A stretch of DNA of 64,000 nucleotides, from contig CP118523.1 in assembly GCA_029227815.1 (NCBI GenBank), positions 2,108,001 to 2,172,000 on the forward strand, in the 5' to 3' direction. This document shows positions 16,956 through 26,312 of the stretch, piece by piece (the first letter of the stretch is position 1; the number at the start of each line of letters is the position of its first letter). A program made the position numbers and the translations under genes. This stretch comes from Clostridiaceae bacterium M8S5. GTDB taxonomy: Bacteria > Bacillota > Clostridia > Tissierellales > MCWD3. The notes below the pieces were generated by a model. It did not search any database, had not been told where the DNA came from, and was given only the letters and a program-made list of their open reading frames with translations.

Positions 16956-17854
16956 TTTATCCTCCTATTATCATTAGTGAGGAACTCTAAAAACTTCTGC
17001 CCTGCTGAAGATAGTGGTACTCCTTTTAAAGTCGCTACTCCAATTTTCCTCTTTGGTATACTGTTCTTTATTTTTATTTCAAAAACCTCTTTGTTATCTA
17101 ATTTATCCATTATAAAGTTCTTGGTTACACATGATATCCCGAGTCCTATTTCAGCAAATTTTACTAGTAAATCTACACTTCCTAGCTCTATTTCTGGCTC
17201 AGCTTGTATGCCATTATCACTAAAAAATTTGTCTATAAATTTTCTAGTATTGCTCCCTTTTTCTAAAAACACTAACGGATATTTACTAAGTTTATCTAAC
17301 GTTATTTCTTTATTAAAATCTTTTGAGTACTTTTCTCCACATATAAAACAATCTTCTACAGTCAGTGTTTTCATTATATCAAGTGTTTTATCTTTTTCTA
17401 TAGGTAAATTTATAACTCCTAAATCTACCGATCCACTTTTTAGTAAATTTATAGTTTCATAGGATGTTCTGTTTGTTACTTTCATCTTTATATTCGGATA
17501 TATTTTATGGAATTGTTCTAAATATGGCATTAGATAATTTGCGCAAAGTGTATCACTAGCACCAATTATTATCTCACCGTAGTCAAGTTTTTGCATTTCT
17601 AAAAACTTAGATTCCCCAGCTTTTATGAACTTGTATGCTTTTTCTATGTATTTAAAGAATATTTCTCCTTCTGTAGTCAGCTTTATTCCTTTTGGAGTTC
17701 TTAAAAAAACTTTTCCTCCTAGTTTTTCTTCTAACTGTTTAATCGATTGACTTACAGCTGGTTGTGAAATATATAGTTTTTTAGCCGCATCAGATATTTT
17801 ACCTTCTTTTACTACAGTATAGAATACTTTGTAAAACTCAAAATTAATATTCAT
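16952..17854 (-). CDS. LysR-family transcriptional regulator
   Basis: 300 residues, standard LysR length. N-terminal winged HTH: FEFYKVFYTVVKEGKISDAAKKLYISQPAVSQSIKQLEEKLGG spans residues about 5-47. A LysR-substrate domain follows (GEIIIGASDTLCANYLMPYLEQFH, VDLGVINLPIE). TAAGGAG precedes the ATG. It is divergent from purA with 111 bases between, and co-transcribed with the methyltransferase. Target genes are not visible from sequence. Confidence 0.92.
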   Translation of the reverse strand: MNINFEFYKVFYTVVKEGKISDAAKKLYISQPAVSQSIKQLEEKLGGKVFLRTPKGIKLTTEGEIFFKYIEKAYKFIKAGESKFLEMQKLDYGEIIIGASDTLCANYLMPYLEQFHKIYPNIKMKVTNRTSYETINLLKSGSVDLGVINLPIEKDKTLDIMKTLTVEDCFICGEKYSKDFNKEITLDKLSKYPLVFLEKGSNTRKFIDKFFSDNGIQAEPEIELGSVDLLVKFAEIGLGISCVTKNFIMDKLDNKEVFEIKIKNSIPKRKIGVATLKGVPLSSAGQKFLEFLTNDNRRIK

Positions 17855-17891
17855 ATAACTTCTCCTTATATTATGTATAACTATTATTAAT

Positions 17892-17920
17892 TTTACTTAT
17901 CATCATATATCTATTATACT
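17892..17920 (+). promoter_or_regulatory. Candidate sigma-A promoter of purA
   Basis: TTTACT (17892-17897), 17-base spacer and TATACT (17915-17920), 45 bases before the purA start. Confidence 0.65.
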
Positions 17921-17965
17921 CTATAGTGTAAGAAAAATATACCTTTATATGAAAGGGGAGTATAT

Positions 17966-19243
17966 ATGAGTATAACAGCAATTGTCGGTGGCAATTGGGG
18001 CGACGAAGGTAAAGGAAAAATGACTGACCTCTTAGCAAAGAAAGCGGACTATGTAGTAAGGTTTCAAGGAGGTAATAACGCAGGTCATACTATCATAAAT
18101 AAATACGGAAAATTTCAATTGCATCTATTACCATCAGGAGTATTTTCTGAAAACGTAATTAATATATTGGCAACAGGTGTAGCAGTAAATATTGAAGCGT
18201 TTTTAGAAGAATACAACGAACTAATATCTAGAGGTGTACCTAAACCTAAAATCATGATATCTGATAGAGCTCAAATAGTATTACCTCATCACATCTTATT
18301 TGATAAATATGAGGAAGAACGTCTTGGAAAAGCTAAATTTGGTTCTACTCAATCAGGTATAGCTCCATTTTACTCTGATAAATACAGTAAAATAGGTATT
18401 CAAGCTATTGATCTTTTTGATAGAGAATCATTATTGAAAAAAGTAGAAAGAAATATAGAAAAAAAGAATGTACTTTTACAACATTTATATAAAAAACCAC
18501 TTTTAAATGCAAAGGAAATTTGTGATTATTTATATGAACTAGGTACGCAAATAAGACATTTTGTATGTGATACATCAAATGAACTTTATGAGGCGTTATC
18601 TAATGGTAAAAAAATACTTATGGAAGGACAACTAGGAGCATTAAAGGATCCTGATCATGGAATATATCCTATGACCACTTCATCTTCTCCTCTAGCTTGT
18701 TATGCACCTGTAGGTGCAGGTGTGCCAGCTAAAACTATAGAAAATGTTGTAACTGTAGTAAAGTCTTACTCAAGCAGTGTTGGCGCTGGTCCATTTGTAT
18801 CTGAAATATTTGGAGAGAAAGCCGACGAGCTTAGAAATCTTGGAGGAGATAATGGTGAATATGGAGCTACTACTGGACGTCCTAGAAGAATGGGCTGGTT
18901 TGATGTAGTTGCTACTAAATACGGATGTAGAATACAAGGGACTACTGAGGTTGCTCTTTCTTTATTAGATGTTCTTGGCTATTTAAGAAAAATCCCTGTA
19001 TGTAAAGCTTATGATATTGATGGAGTTATCACAACTGATTTCCCTCCAACTGAGATATTGAACACAGCTAAACCGGTTGTTGAATATTTACCAGGTTGGA
19101 ACTGTGATATTTCACATATACGTGATTTCAAAGACCTTCCTCAAGAAGCTAAAGATTATGTAACTTATATTGAAAAAAGTATTGGTTTCCCTATAAAATA
19201 CATTTCTGTTGGCCCTGAAAGGGACGCTATTATATTTAAATAG
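17966..19243 (+). CDS. purA: Adenylosuccinate synthetase
   Basis: 425 residues, the normal bacterial length. GGNWGDEGKGKMTD near the N-terminus is the phosphate loop with catalytic Asp, QGGNNAGHT holds the catalytic His, and YGATTGRPRRMGWFD lies near the nucleotide/aspartate site. It converts IMP, GTP and aspartate to adenylosuccinate in AMP synthesis. AAAGGGGAG precedes the ATG, and a strong hairpin terminator follows, so the gene is monocistronic. No other purine gene lies in the window. Confidence 0.97.
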   Translation: MSITAIVGGNWGDEGKGKMTDLLAKKADYVVRFQGGNNAGHTIINKYGKFQLHLLPSGVFSENVINILATGVAVNIEAFLEEYNELISRGVPKPKIMISDRAQIVLPHHILFDKYEEERLGKAKFGSTQSGIAPFYSDKYSKIGIQAIDLFDRESLLKKVERNIEKKNVLLQHLYKKPLLNAKEICDYLYELGTQIRHFVCDTSNELYEALSNGKKILMEGQLGALKDPDHGIYPMTTSSSPLACYAPVGAGVPAKTIENVVTVVKSYSSSVGAGPFVSEIFGEKADELRNLGGDNGEYGATTGRPRRMGWFDVVATKYGCRIQGTTEVALSLLDVLGYLRKIPVCKAYDIDGVITTDFPPTEILNTAKPVVEYLPGWNCDISHIRDFKDLPQEAKDYVTYIEKSIGFPIKYISVGPERDAIIFK

Positions 19244-19254
19244 ATTTTAAAACT

Positions 19255-19294
19255 TAAAGGGTTTGTTTAATCAAAGATTAATCAAACCCTTTTG
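19255..19294 (+). terminator. Terminator of purA
   Basis: AAGGGTTTG...TTAATC pairs with GATTAA...CAAACCCTT around AAA, followed by TTTTG. Confidence 0.9.
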
Positions 19295-19356
19295 CATTTG
19301 ATGTTATAACTTCTTTCTTAAAGCATATAATTAAGCTATATATTGGCTGGTTTAAA

Positions 19357-19746
19357 TTATAATTTTCTATTATTTATAAATTCTTTTATCATTTTTATAT
19401 CCCGAAAGTCCTTTTCTCTACCAAGCTTTTGCTTTTGTTTTATAATACTTTTAAGACTCGCCACTGGTATGCCATTTATCATTTCGATTTCATCCACAAA
19501 CCAATTCTCAAACAATTCTATATATTCGTTAAAATATAGTGTCCTTGTGTTATCTTCTTCATATTTATATTTATATCCTTTTTCAATTAGTTCCTCTGTA
19601 AGTTTTGTAGTACACCCCAAATCAATATCTCTAGTGCTTTCTTTAACTCCATGGATAACTAATGATGCTCCAGAGGTTACCCAATAATCTTTTACATCAA
19701 AGCTTAACTCTTTAATTATATTTGTTATTTCATTTATTTTTAGCAA
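19357..19746 (-). CDS. Small nucleotidyltransferase-fold protein coupled to the ThiF-NRPS gene
   Basis: About 129 residues. The start is taken as TTG at 19746, since GGAGGAG lies nine bases upstream; this overlaps the end of the preceding gene by 17 bases, implying translational coupling. GASLVIHGVKESTRDIDLGC resembles the minimal nucleotidyltransferase signature (Gly-Ser/Ala loop followed by Asp-x-Asp). The C-terminus VASLKSIIKQKQKLGREKDFRDIKMI is typical of that superfamily. It may modify the product or carrier of the adjacent biosynthetic protein, or be an unrelated nucleotidyltransferase; the coupling favours a joint role. Confidence 0.75.
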   Translation of the reverse strand: MLKINEITNIIKELSFDVKDYWVTSGASLVIHGVKESTRDIDLGCTTKLTEELIEKGYKYKYEEDNTRTLYFNEYIELFENWFVDEIEMINGIPVASLKSIIKQKQKLGREKDFRDIKMIKEFINNRKL

Positions 19747-22462
19747 ATTGTTTATTCTCCTCCTTTTCAATAAAAACTGATAAATCTTTAATATATGGTT
19801 TTTCGAAAATGAACTCAAGTGGCACTTTTACATTAGTTTTACTTAGGATATCACTTTGCAAAACTATAGCACTTAGTGAATTTCCTCCTATATCAAAAAA
19901 ACTATCGTTGATGCTAACTCTTTTTATGTCAATAATCTCTTTGTATATCTGAGCTATTAATTCTTCTAGTCTATTTCTTGGATATATATATTCAACATCT
20001 TTATCTGATATTTTAATCTCTATAAGCCTTCTTCGATCGATTTTACCATTAGGAGTCAATGGTAAGTGGTCAATTTGTATGAGTTGTGACGGAATCATAT
20101 ATGATGGTAGATATTCTCTTAGCTTATCTTTTATTGTGTTAATATTACATTCTTCGTCTGACACAAAATAGGCAGTTAATATTTTTGAATAATCTTTAGA
20201 TTGTTTGACTACGACGACTGCTTGCTTTACTGAATCTATTTGTATTAATGTATTCTCAATTTCTTCTAATTCGATTCTAAACCCTCTTATTTTTGTTTGA
20301 TTGTCTTTTCTTCCCACAAAAACAATATTTCCATCTTCTAACCACTTGCCTACATCTCCTGTTTTATACATTAAACCACTCTCAAATGGATTGTTAATAA
20401 ATTTTTCTCTAGTTAAGTTTGTGTTATTAATATACCCTCTTGCTACACCTCTACCACCAATGTATATCTCACCCTCTATTCCTATAGGGCATATCTGTAG
20501 TTTTTTATCTAATATATATACTTGTGTGTTAATCAATGGTCTTCCTATCGGTATGGTCACATGTTCATCTGAAATATAGTTTAGTTCATATATAGTGGAT
20601 ACGTCACAACATTCAGTTAAACCGTATACATTTATTATATTTACACCTAAAGCATTACTAATTTCTTTAGCGAGGCTTACATTTAAGGTCTCCCCACCTA
20701 TTATAAAGTCTAAATTTTCTAGTCTATGACTAAATTTCAGCTTTGAAATCATTTGTAGATGTGTTGGTGTTCCATCTGCTATATCAATATTGTTATCTTT
20801 ATAATACTTTAAAAGACTACTACTTTCATAAATCATATCCTTAGGCACAATGTATAGACAATGCCCCAACATTAACGAAGGAAATATCTGTTTTATTGAC
20901 GCATCGAAATAATATGGTGATACCATAGATATATTTAACTTTTTATTGTACTTATTATAAATACTATCTTTAATCCCGCATATTAAATTAACAACATTAC
21001 TATGTTCTATCATAACACCCTTTGGTTTTCCTGTTGAACCAGATGTATAAATTATATATGCTAAATCTTCTGGCGAATTAATATTTTTAATATTCTCATA
21101 TTTTTCATTAGTAATTCTTGCATTATTAATATCAATCATTTGGGCACTAAGCTTGTAGTCTATAGTATCATTCTTTTCAGTTAAAACAAACTTTACATTA
21201 CTATCCATTAACATATAATTTATTCTATTTTGGGGCAAAGTCGTGTTAATTGGTAGATATGCTCCTCCTGCCTTTATTACAGATAATATACTAACTATCA
21301 TATTTATAGATCTTTCAAGCAAAACACCAACAACATCATTAGGCTTTACTCCTCTATCTCTCAATATATGTGCAATTCTATCACTTTCTCTGTTTAGTTT
21401 TCTATAAGTCATTGTTTCATCATTATATATAACTGCTATACTATTCGGCGTTTTTTTAACCTGCAAATCAAATAAGTCGTTCAATGTTAGATCAACTTCT
21501 TTATCACTCTTGCCTTTACTAAAATCGCTTGTTATCTTATGTATATTTTGGATGTTTTCTAGATTTACTTGTTTACAATTAGGACAATTCATATCATTTG
21601 TGATAGATATTTCTTCTACAATACTATTGTTCCAACCTCTTTCCCAATCAAATCCATTGTTAAGAGATAATTTTTTAAAATGCTCACTTATCCAGTATTT
21701 CATACCTAAATATCCGTTACTATCACCTATACTACTGTTTCCCTTCTGTAAGAATAGATAAAATTTGTTGTATACAGGTTCTCCTATGTTTAGTAGTATT
21801 TTTAAAGCTTCTGTGACTATAAATCCTGCACTCATAAAAACAGGAGGAGAACACACTGGTGTACTTGCTTGCTTGGCTTTATCTTTATTCGAATTGGCTT
21901 TTTTAATCTCGGCTACTTTATTGTAATCAAATAAGCAATGAAAACAAGGTGTTTTAGGTGGGTAAAAAATAGCTGCAAATGAGTTTATATCCATCATTCC
22001 ATAAAATAAATGTGGAATATTTTTTCTAAGTGAACACCTTGAAAGTATGAATTTAACTTCAATATTATCTACACTATCAAATATAATAGATGACTCTCCT
22101 ACCATTTCATCAATATTGTATTCGTCTATTTTGTCTGTGAATATTTCAACTTTTACATTTTTATTTATATTAAATACGGTTTTTTTTGCTGAAATTGCCT
22201 TGTTTGTTCCTATTCTAGATTCTTCACTAACACAATGAATAAACTGCCTATTTAAATTTGACAACTCTACATTATCATAGTCACATACTCTGATACACCC
22301 TATTCCTAATAAGGCAAGTTGGGTTATTATTGGAGATCCTGATCCCCCTGCTCCAGCGACAAAAACAGTTGTTTTCTTTAATAACTCCTGTTTTTCTATA
22401 CCCCAATCATCTAGCAAAATTTGCCTTTTATATCTTGTCAACTCTTCATTATTTAACAACAA
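19730..22462 (-). CDS. ThiF/MoeB E1-like domain fused to NRPS adenylation and carrier domains
   Basis: 910 residues in three parts. Residues 1-310 are a ThiF/HesA/MoeB E1-like domain: VAGAGGSGS at 35-43, DYDNVELSNLNRQ at 61-73, zinc-type CFHC (173-176) and CPNC (293-296). Residues about 325-820 are an NRPS adenylation domain with core motifs YIIYTSGSTGKPKGVM, YYFDAS, NVYGLTE, YKTGDVGKW, KIRGFRIELEEIE and NGKIDRR; the Asp in YYFDAS is the residue that normally binds the alpha-amino group, so the substrate is probably an amino acid. Residues about 825-905 are a carrier domain whose pantetheine Ser is in GGNSL (about 862). No condensation, thioesterase or Sfp-type gene is in the window. The start is TTG at 22462 after GGGGGAG. 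Confidence 0.9.
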   Translation of the reverse strand: MLLNNEELTRYKRQILLDDWGIEKQELLKKTTVFVAGAGGSGSPIITQLALLGIGCIRVCDYDNVELSNLNRQFIHCVSEESRIGTNKAISAKKTVFNINKNVKVEIFTDKIDEYNIDEMVGESSIIFDSVDNIEVKFILSRCSLRKNIPHLFYGMMDINSFAAIFYPPKTPCFHCLFDYNKVAEIKKANSNKDKAKQASTPVCSPPVFMSAGFIVTEALKILLNIGEPVYNKFYLFLQKGNSSIGDSNGYLGMKYWISEHFKKLSLNNGFDWERGWNNSIVEEISITNDMNCPNCKQVNLENIQNIHKITSDFSKGKSDKEVDLTLNDLFDLQVKKTPNSIAVIYNDETMTYRKLNRESDRIAHILRDRGVKPNDVVGVLLERSINMIVSILSVIKAGGAYLPINTTLPQNRINYMLMDSNVKFVLTEKNDTIDYKLSAQMIDINNARITNEKYENIKNINSPEDLAYIIYTSGSTGKPKGVMIEHSNVVNLICGIKDSIYNKYNKKLNISMVSPYYFDASIKQIFPSLMLGHCLYIVPKDMIYESSSLLKYYKDNNIDIADGTPTHLQMISKLKFSHRLENLDFIIGGETLNVSLAKEISNALGVNIINVYGLTECCDVSTIYELNYISDEHVTIPIGRPLINTQVYILDKKLQICPIGIEGEIYIGGRGVARGYINNTNLTREKFINNPFESGLMYKTGDVGKWLEDGNIVFVGRKDNQTKIRGFRIELEEIENTLIQIDSVKQAVVVVKQSKDYSKILTAYFVSDEECNINTIKDKLREYLPSYMIPSQLIQIDHLPLTPNGKIDRRRLIEIKISDKDVEYIYPRNRLEELIAQIYKEIIDIKRVSINDSFFDIGGNSLSAIVLQSDILSKTNVKVPLEFIFEKPYIKDLSVFIEKEENKQFAKNK

Positions 22463-22625
22463 TGCTCCCCCTTATCTGAATAAATAATTTGACCTACTTC
22501 TCTTAAAATAATATAAAAGTAACAACTATAACACATAATAATATTTATTAGGTTTGAATTGACTATACCTCATATTGATTTGTTTATATATTATATAATT
22601 ATATCATTTTAAATTACTTTTAAAA

Positions 22626-22654
22626 ATGACATTTTAATCCGTATATTGTATACT
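22626..22654 (+). promoter_or_regulatory. Candidate sigma-A promoter of the sensor kinase operon
   Basis: ATGACA (22626-22631), 17-base spacer, TATACT (22649-22654), 38 bases upstream of the probable kinase start. Confidence 0.7.
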
Positions 22655-22691
22655 ATATGTTATAACTGTTTTTTATAGGAGGATGACTATT

Positions 22692-24701
22692 TTGAAAAAG
22701 CGTATTATTTCTGTATTGTCTCTTTTCTTAATAATGTTTTTATTGTTTGTTAACAGATATCTAGAAATAGAATACAGTTTAAATCTATATGAGTATCTTA
22801 GTAGATCTAAGAGATTAACTAAGGAAGAACTTAATTATCTTAAATCTCATGGAGACATTATATACGCTTCTGATTACAACTCTCCTCCTCTGAGATATTT
22901 AGATACTGCTAATGGTCAATATCGAGGTGTTGTTATTGATTACATTAATGCTTTATCTATAGAACTAGGTACTCAAATAAAAGTGAGACCTATGATATGG
23001 AAGGATGCTCTTGATAGTCTCGCTGATGGCAAAACTGATATTTGCGATATGTATCCTTCTACAAATCGATCTAAATTATATCTATTTTCTAAACCAATTT
23101 ATATTCAAAGAAGTGTTATATTAGTGTTAAAAGATAATGAGGACATTAAAGATTATAAAGATTTAGAAACTGTCAAAGTTGCTGCTCAAAAAGGTGACTA
23201 TGTTATTGAATTCCTTAATTCTAAACTATCTAATATTAATTATTCTTTTACAGAAGACTATCTTCAAGCGATTAAACTATTACAAGAAGGTAAAGTTGAT
23301 GCTGTAGTTGGAGATGAACCTGTAATAAGTCACTTTATTACACTTTTAGATATAAATGATGATGTTGCTATACTTGATAAACCATTATATGAAAGAGATA
23401 GTGTTTTATCAGTTCATAAATCTGAAAAGAAACTGCTGACTATATTAAATAAATGCATATACAATCTTAATAGAGCTAATACAATGAATAAAATTCAACA
23501 AAAATGGTTTGGTATCTCTACACCTATTACCAAAAATACTTCTAATGAAAAATATAGTCTTCTCATTGCATTCTTTGGCTTTAGTATAATTATGGTATTT
23601 TATTTATCATATTTATGGAATAAACATCTAAAAAAAGAAGTTACTAGACAGACCGAAAAACTTGACATTAGTAGAAACGATTTGCAAACTACTTTTGATG
23701 GACTTACTCATCTTATGCTGGTTCTAAATAAAGATTTCATCATAACTAATGTTAATCAATCTGTGTGTGATTTGCTAGGGTTAGATAAAGAAGATATTAT
23801 AGGTAAAAAATGCAATGATTTTAGTAAGGATTTTGAGTTGGGAAGTTCTTGTTTAATTAGAAGAACTTTATCTACTAATAGCTCCCATCAAAAGGAGATA
23901 CAATATAAAAATAAGCTATTTGAAATAACTTCTTATCCCCTTTTAGATCAACACAATAATGTTGATAGAGTGCTTTTAATGCTTAAGGATATTACTCAAT
24001 TGCGTATAAGTGAACGACAAATCCTTCATTCGAGTAAAATGGTAGCTATAGGTCAACTAGCTGGTGGTGTAGCGCATGAAATACGTAACCCTTTAGGTAT
24101 CATAAGAAATTCGAGCTATCTTTTAAAAAAACAGCTTAAGACTAAAAATGAAGTAGCCAATAAATCAATCTGGTTAATTGAAAATTCAGTAGAAAGAGCC
24201 AGTAATATCATTGATAATCTATTGAATTTTTCTCGGTTATCTTCAAACAATATTAGTAAAATCAATGTTTTGAAATTCATTGAAGGTATTATGGAATTAA
24301 ATAAAAAAGCTATAAAACAGCAAAATATTGATGTTCTCATAATGTGTGATTCTAATTTAGAATGTATGATAAATGTTGAAGCGTTAAAACACATACTACT
24401 AAATATCATATCTAATGCTATTGATGCATTGTCTGATAAAGGCTGTTTGACTATAAACTGTGATATAGAAGATACAAAATTAGTAATAATATGTAACGAC
24501 AATGGATGTGGTATAGACAATAAAAATATTGATAAAATCTTTGATCCATTTTACACAACAAAAGAGCCTGGTAAAGGTACAGGGCTTGGACTGTATGTAG
24601 TATATGATCAGGTAAAGAAAATTGGTGGAGATATCAGAGTTACTAGTAATAAAGAAATCGGCACTACTTTTACTCTATGCTTGCCAATAAAGGAGGACTA
24701 A
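22692..24701 (+). CDS. EvgS-like sensor histidine kinase with solute-binding sensor domain
   Basis: About 669 residues from TTG 22692; AGGAGG lies nine bases before it, whereas the ATG at 22683 touches that site directly. Order: N-terminal membrane helix, extracytoplasmic SBP_bac_3-type domain (about 45-275, GDIIYASDYNSPPLRY ... GQYRGVVIDYINAL ... KTDICDMYPSTNRSK), second membrane helix (about 292-312), PAS domain (about 330-440), HisKA with the phospho-His in VAHEIRNPLG, and HATPase (NGCGI, DPFYTTKEPGKGTGLGL). The sensor resembles amino-acid-binding proteins, fitting the AgcS symporter downstream. It is followed after one base by its response regulator. Confidence 0.93.
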   Translation: MKKRIISVLSLFLIMFLLFVNRYLEIEYSLNLYEYLSRSKRLTKEELNYLKSHGDIIYASDYNSPPLRYLDTANGQYRGVVIDYINALSIELGTQIKVRPMIWKDALDSLADGKTDICDMYPSTNRSKLYLFSKPIYIQRSVILVLKDNEDIKDYKDLETVKVAAQKGDYVIEFLNSKLSNINYSFTEDYLQAIKLLQEGKVDAVVGDEPVISHFITLLDINDDVAILDKPLYERDSVLSVHKSEKKLLTILNKCIYNLNRANTMNKIQQKWFGISTPITKNTSNEKYSLLIAFFGFSIIMVFYLSYLWNKHLKKEVTRQTEKLDISRNDLQTTFDGLTHLMLVLNKDFIITNVNQSVCDLLGLDKEDIIGKKCNDFSKDFELGSSCLIRRTLSTNSSHQKEIQYKNKLFEITSYPLLDQHNNVDRVLLMLKDITQLRISERQILHSSKMVAIGQLAGGVAHEIRNPLGIIRNSSYLLKKQLKTKNEVANKSIWLIENSVERASNIIDNLLNFSRLSSNNISKINVLKFIEGIMELNKKAIKQQNIDVLIMCDSNLECMINVEALKHILLNIISNAIDALSDKGCLTINCDIEDTKLVIICNDNGCGIDNKNIDKIFDPFYTTKEPGKGTGLGLYVVYDQVKKIGGDIRVTSNKEIGTTFTLCLPIKED

Positions 24702-24702
24702 A

Positions 24703-26061
24703 ATGAATAGTAAAAACCAATCAATCAAAATTTTGATTGTTGATGATGAGCCAGAATATAGAGAATCTTTAAATTTAATATTAAAAGGTAATGGATATAC
24801 TACTCAAGTTGCATCTAATGGTTACGACGCTCTCTCTAAATTAAAACATGAACATTTTCATATAGTACTTACAGACCTTATTATGGGTAAAATGAATGGT
24901 ATAGAACTTCTTGAAATAATAAAAAAGGATTATAGTAAAACTGAAGTCATAATTTTTACTGGTTATGGAAGCGTAAAAGATGCTGTTAATGCAATGAAAA
25001 AAGGAGCTTTTACTTATTTTATAAAGAGTCATGACCCTGAAGAACTTTTATTAGACATAGAAAACCTGTCTAAATTATTAGAATTGCAACAAAACAAATT
25101 AGCACTGGACGATCAAATAGATTATAATTTTATGCTCAATACTTCGAGTGAAAGTTTTAGAAAAGCTCTTAATATTGTAAAAAAAGCTTCTGAGAGCAAT
25201 ATTAATATTTTGATACTTGGTGAATCTGGTGTAGGAAAAGAAGTATTTGCAAAATACATACATCAATGTAGTAATAGAAGAAAACATCCATTTATGGCTG
25301 TAAATTGTCATGCTTTTTCTGAATCCTTACTTGAATCAGAGCTTTTTGGACATGAAAAAGGAGCATTCACTGGTGCTCTCGAACGTCGAATAGGACGTTT
25401 TGAAGCGGCTAATGACGGTACTCTTTTTCTGGATGAAATTGGTGATACTCCATATAACACTCAAGTAAAGCTACTAAGAACACTTGAGAATAAAAAGATT
25501 GAACGTATAGGAAGTAATCAAGCTATAGATGTTGACTTTAGACTAATTTGTGCTACTAATCAAAATCTTTACAATATGATAAATGATGGAATTTTTCGGG
25601 AAGATTTATTTTATAGAATTAGCAATATTATAGTAGAGATACCACCATTGAGAGATAGAAAAGAAGATTTGCCCGAATTAATAGATTTCTTTTTTAACAA
25701 GACTAAAAAAGATCTTAAAAAAAACATATCTAAAGTTGAAACAGGCGTAATGAAGTTCTTGCTTAACTACAACTACCCTGGTAATATAAGAGAATTAAGC
25801 AATATTATAGAGAGATTAGTTGTTTTATCTGATAAAGGTATCGTTAGGTATGATGATATTCCTAATATAAAATATAACTCAAATGAAACTAAAAGTATAG
25901 ATCATATTCAAACTTTAAAGGAATTTAGAAACGAAAAGGAATCTGCTTATATAGAAAAAATATTAAGCATTTGTAACTACAATATGACTTTAACTGCCTC
26001 AAAGCTAGGAATAAGTAGACGGCAATTATTTAACAAGCTTACAGAATATAATTTAAGATAA
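24703..26061 (+). CDS. NtrC-family response regulator (sigma-54 activator)
   Basis: 452 residues. Receiver domain 8-120 with phospho-Asp in LTDLIMGK and the DDEPEYRE acidic pair; AAA+ domain with [14 protein letters not shown] and [10 protein letters not shown]; Fis-type HTH at the C-terminus ([18 protein letters not shown]). AAGGAGG precedes the ATG at 24703. It is co-transcribed with the sensor kinase and should activate a sigma-54 promoter; one is present at 26208-26224, before the AgcS symporter, making that gene the obvious target. Confidence 0.95.
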   Translation: MNSKNQSIKILIVDDEPEYRESLNLILKGNGYTTQVASNGYDALSKLKHEHFHIVLTDLIMGKMNGIELLEIIKKDYSKTEVIIFTGYGSVKDAVNAMKKGAFTYFIKSHDPEELLLDIENLSKLLELQQNKLALDDQIDYNFMLNTSSESFRKALNIVKKASESNINILILGESGVGKEVFAKYIHQCSNRRKHPFMAVNCHAFSESLLESELFGHEKGAFTGALERRIGRFEAANDGTLFLDEIGDTPYNTQVKLLRTLENKKIERIGSNQAIDVDFRLICATNQNLYNMINDGIFREDLFYRISNIIVEIPPLRDRKEDLPELIDFFFNKTKKDLKKNISKVETGVMKFLLNYNYPGNIRELSNIIERLVVLSDKGIVRYDDIPNIKYNSNETKSIDHIQTLKEFRNEKESAYIEKILSICNYNMTLTASKLGISRRQLFNKLTEYNLR

Positions 26062-26073
26062 TATGTCGTAATT

Positions 26074-26121
26074 ATGAGAAATTAATTTCCCGTTACTTGG
26101 GTAATTAATTTCTCATTTTTT
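26074..26121 (+). terminator. Terminator of the two-component operon
   Basis: ATGAGAAATTAATT (26074-26087) pairs exactly with AATTAATTTCTCAT (26103-26116), followed by TTTTTT. Confidence 0.9.
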
Positions 26122-26207
26122 ATTTGACTAAAGTGTTTATCTTACTTTTTTCTTTATAAATGTAGAATATTAAACAACATTGACACGTTTTTGCAACATT
26201 TTTATTT

Positions 26208-26224
26208 TTGGCATGCTTATTGCA
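26208..26224 (+). promoter_or_regulatory. Sigma-54 (-24/-12) promoter of the AgcS gene
   Basis: TTGGCATGCTTATTGCA, with GG at 26210-26211 and GC at 26222-26223, exactly 10 bases apart. It lies 89 bases before the TTG start of the symporter and directly after the sigma-54 response regulator gene. Confidence 0.88.
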
Positions 26225-26312
26225 ATTTAATACGCTAACAGCGGGTTTAATTTATAATTAGTAACTTTTAACAAGAATTTTATACTTGTAATTTATTTAA
26301 GGAGGAATTATA

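Noticed and set aside
26180..26198. Second sigma-54-like site (TGACACGTTTTTGC) upstream of agcS
   Set aside because: It has GA instead of GG and the spacing to GC is 9, not 10; the downstream site at 26208 fits far better.
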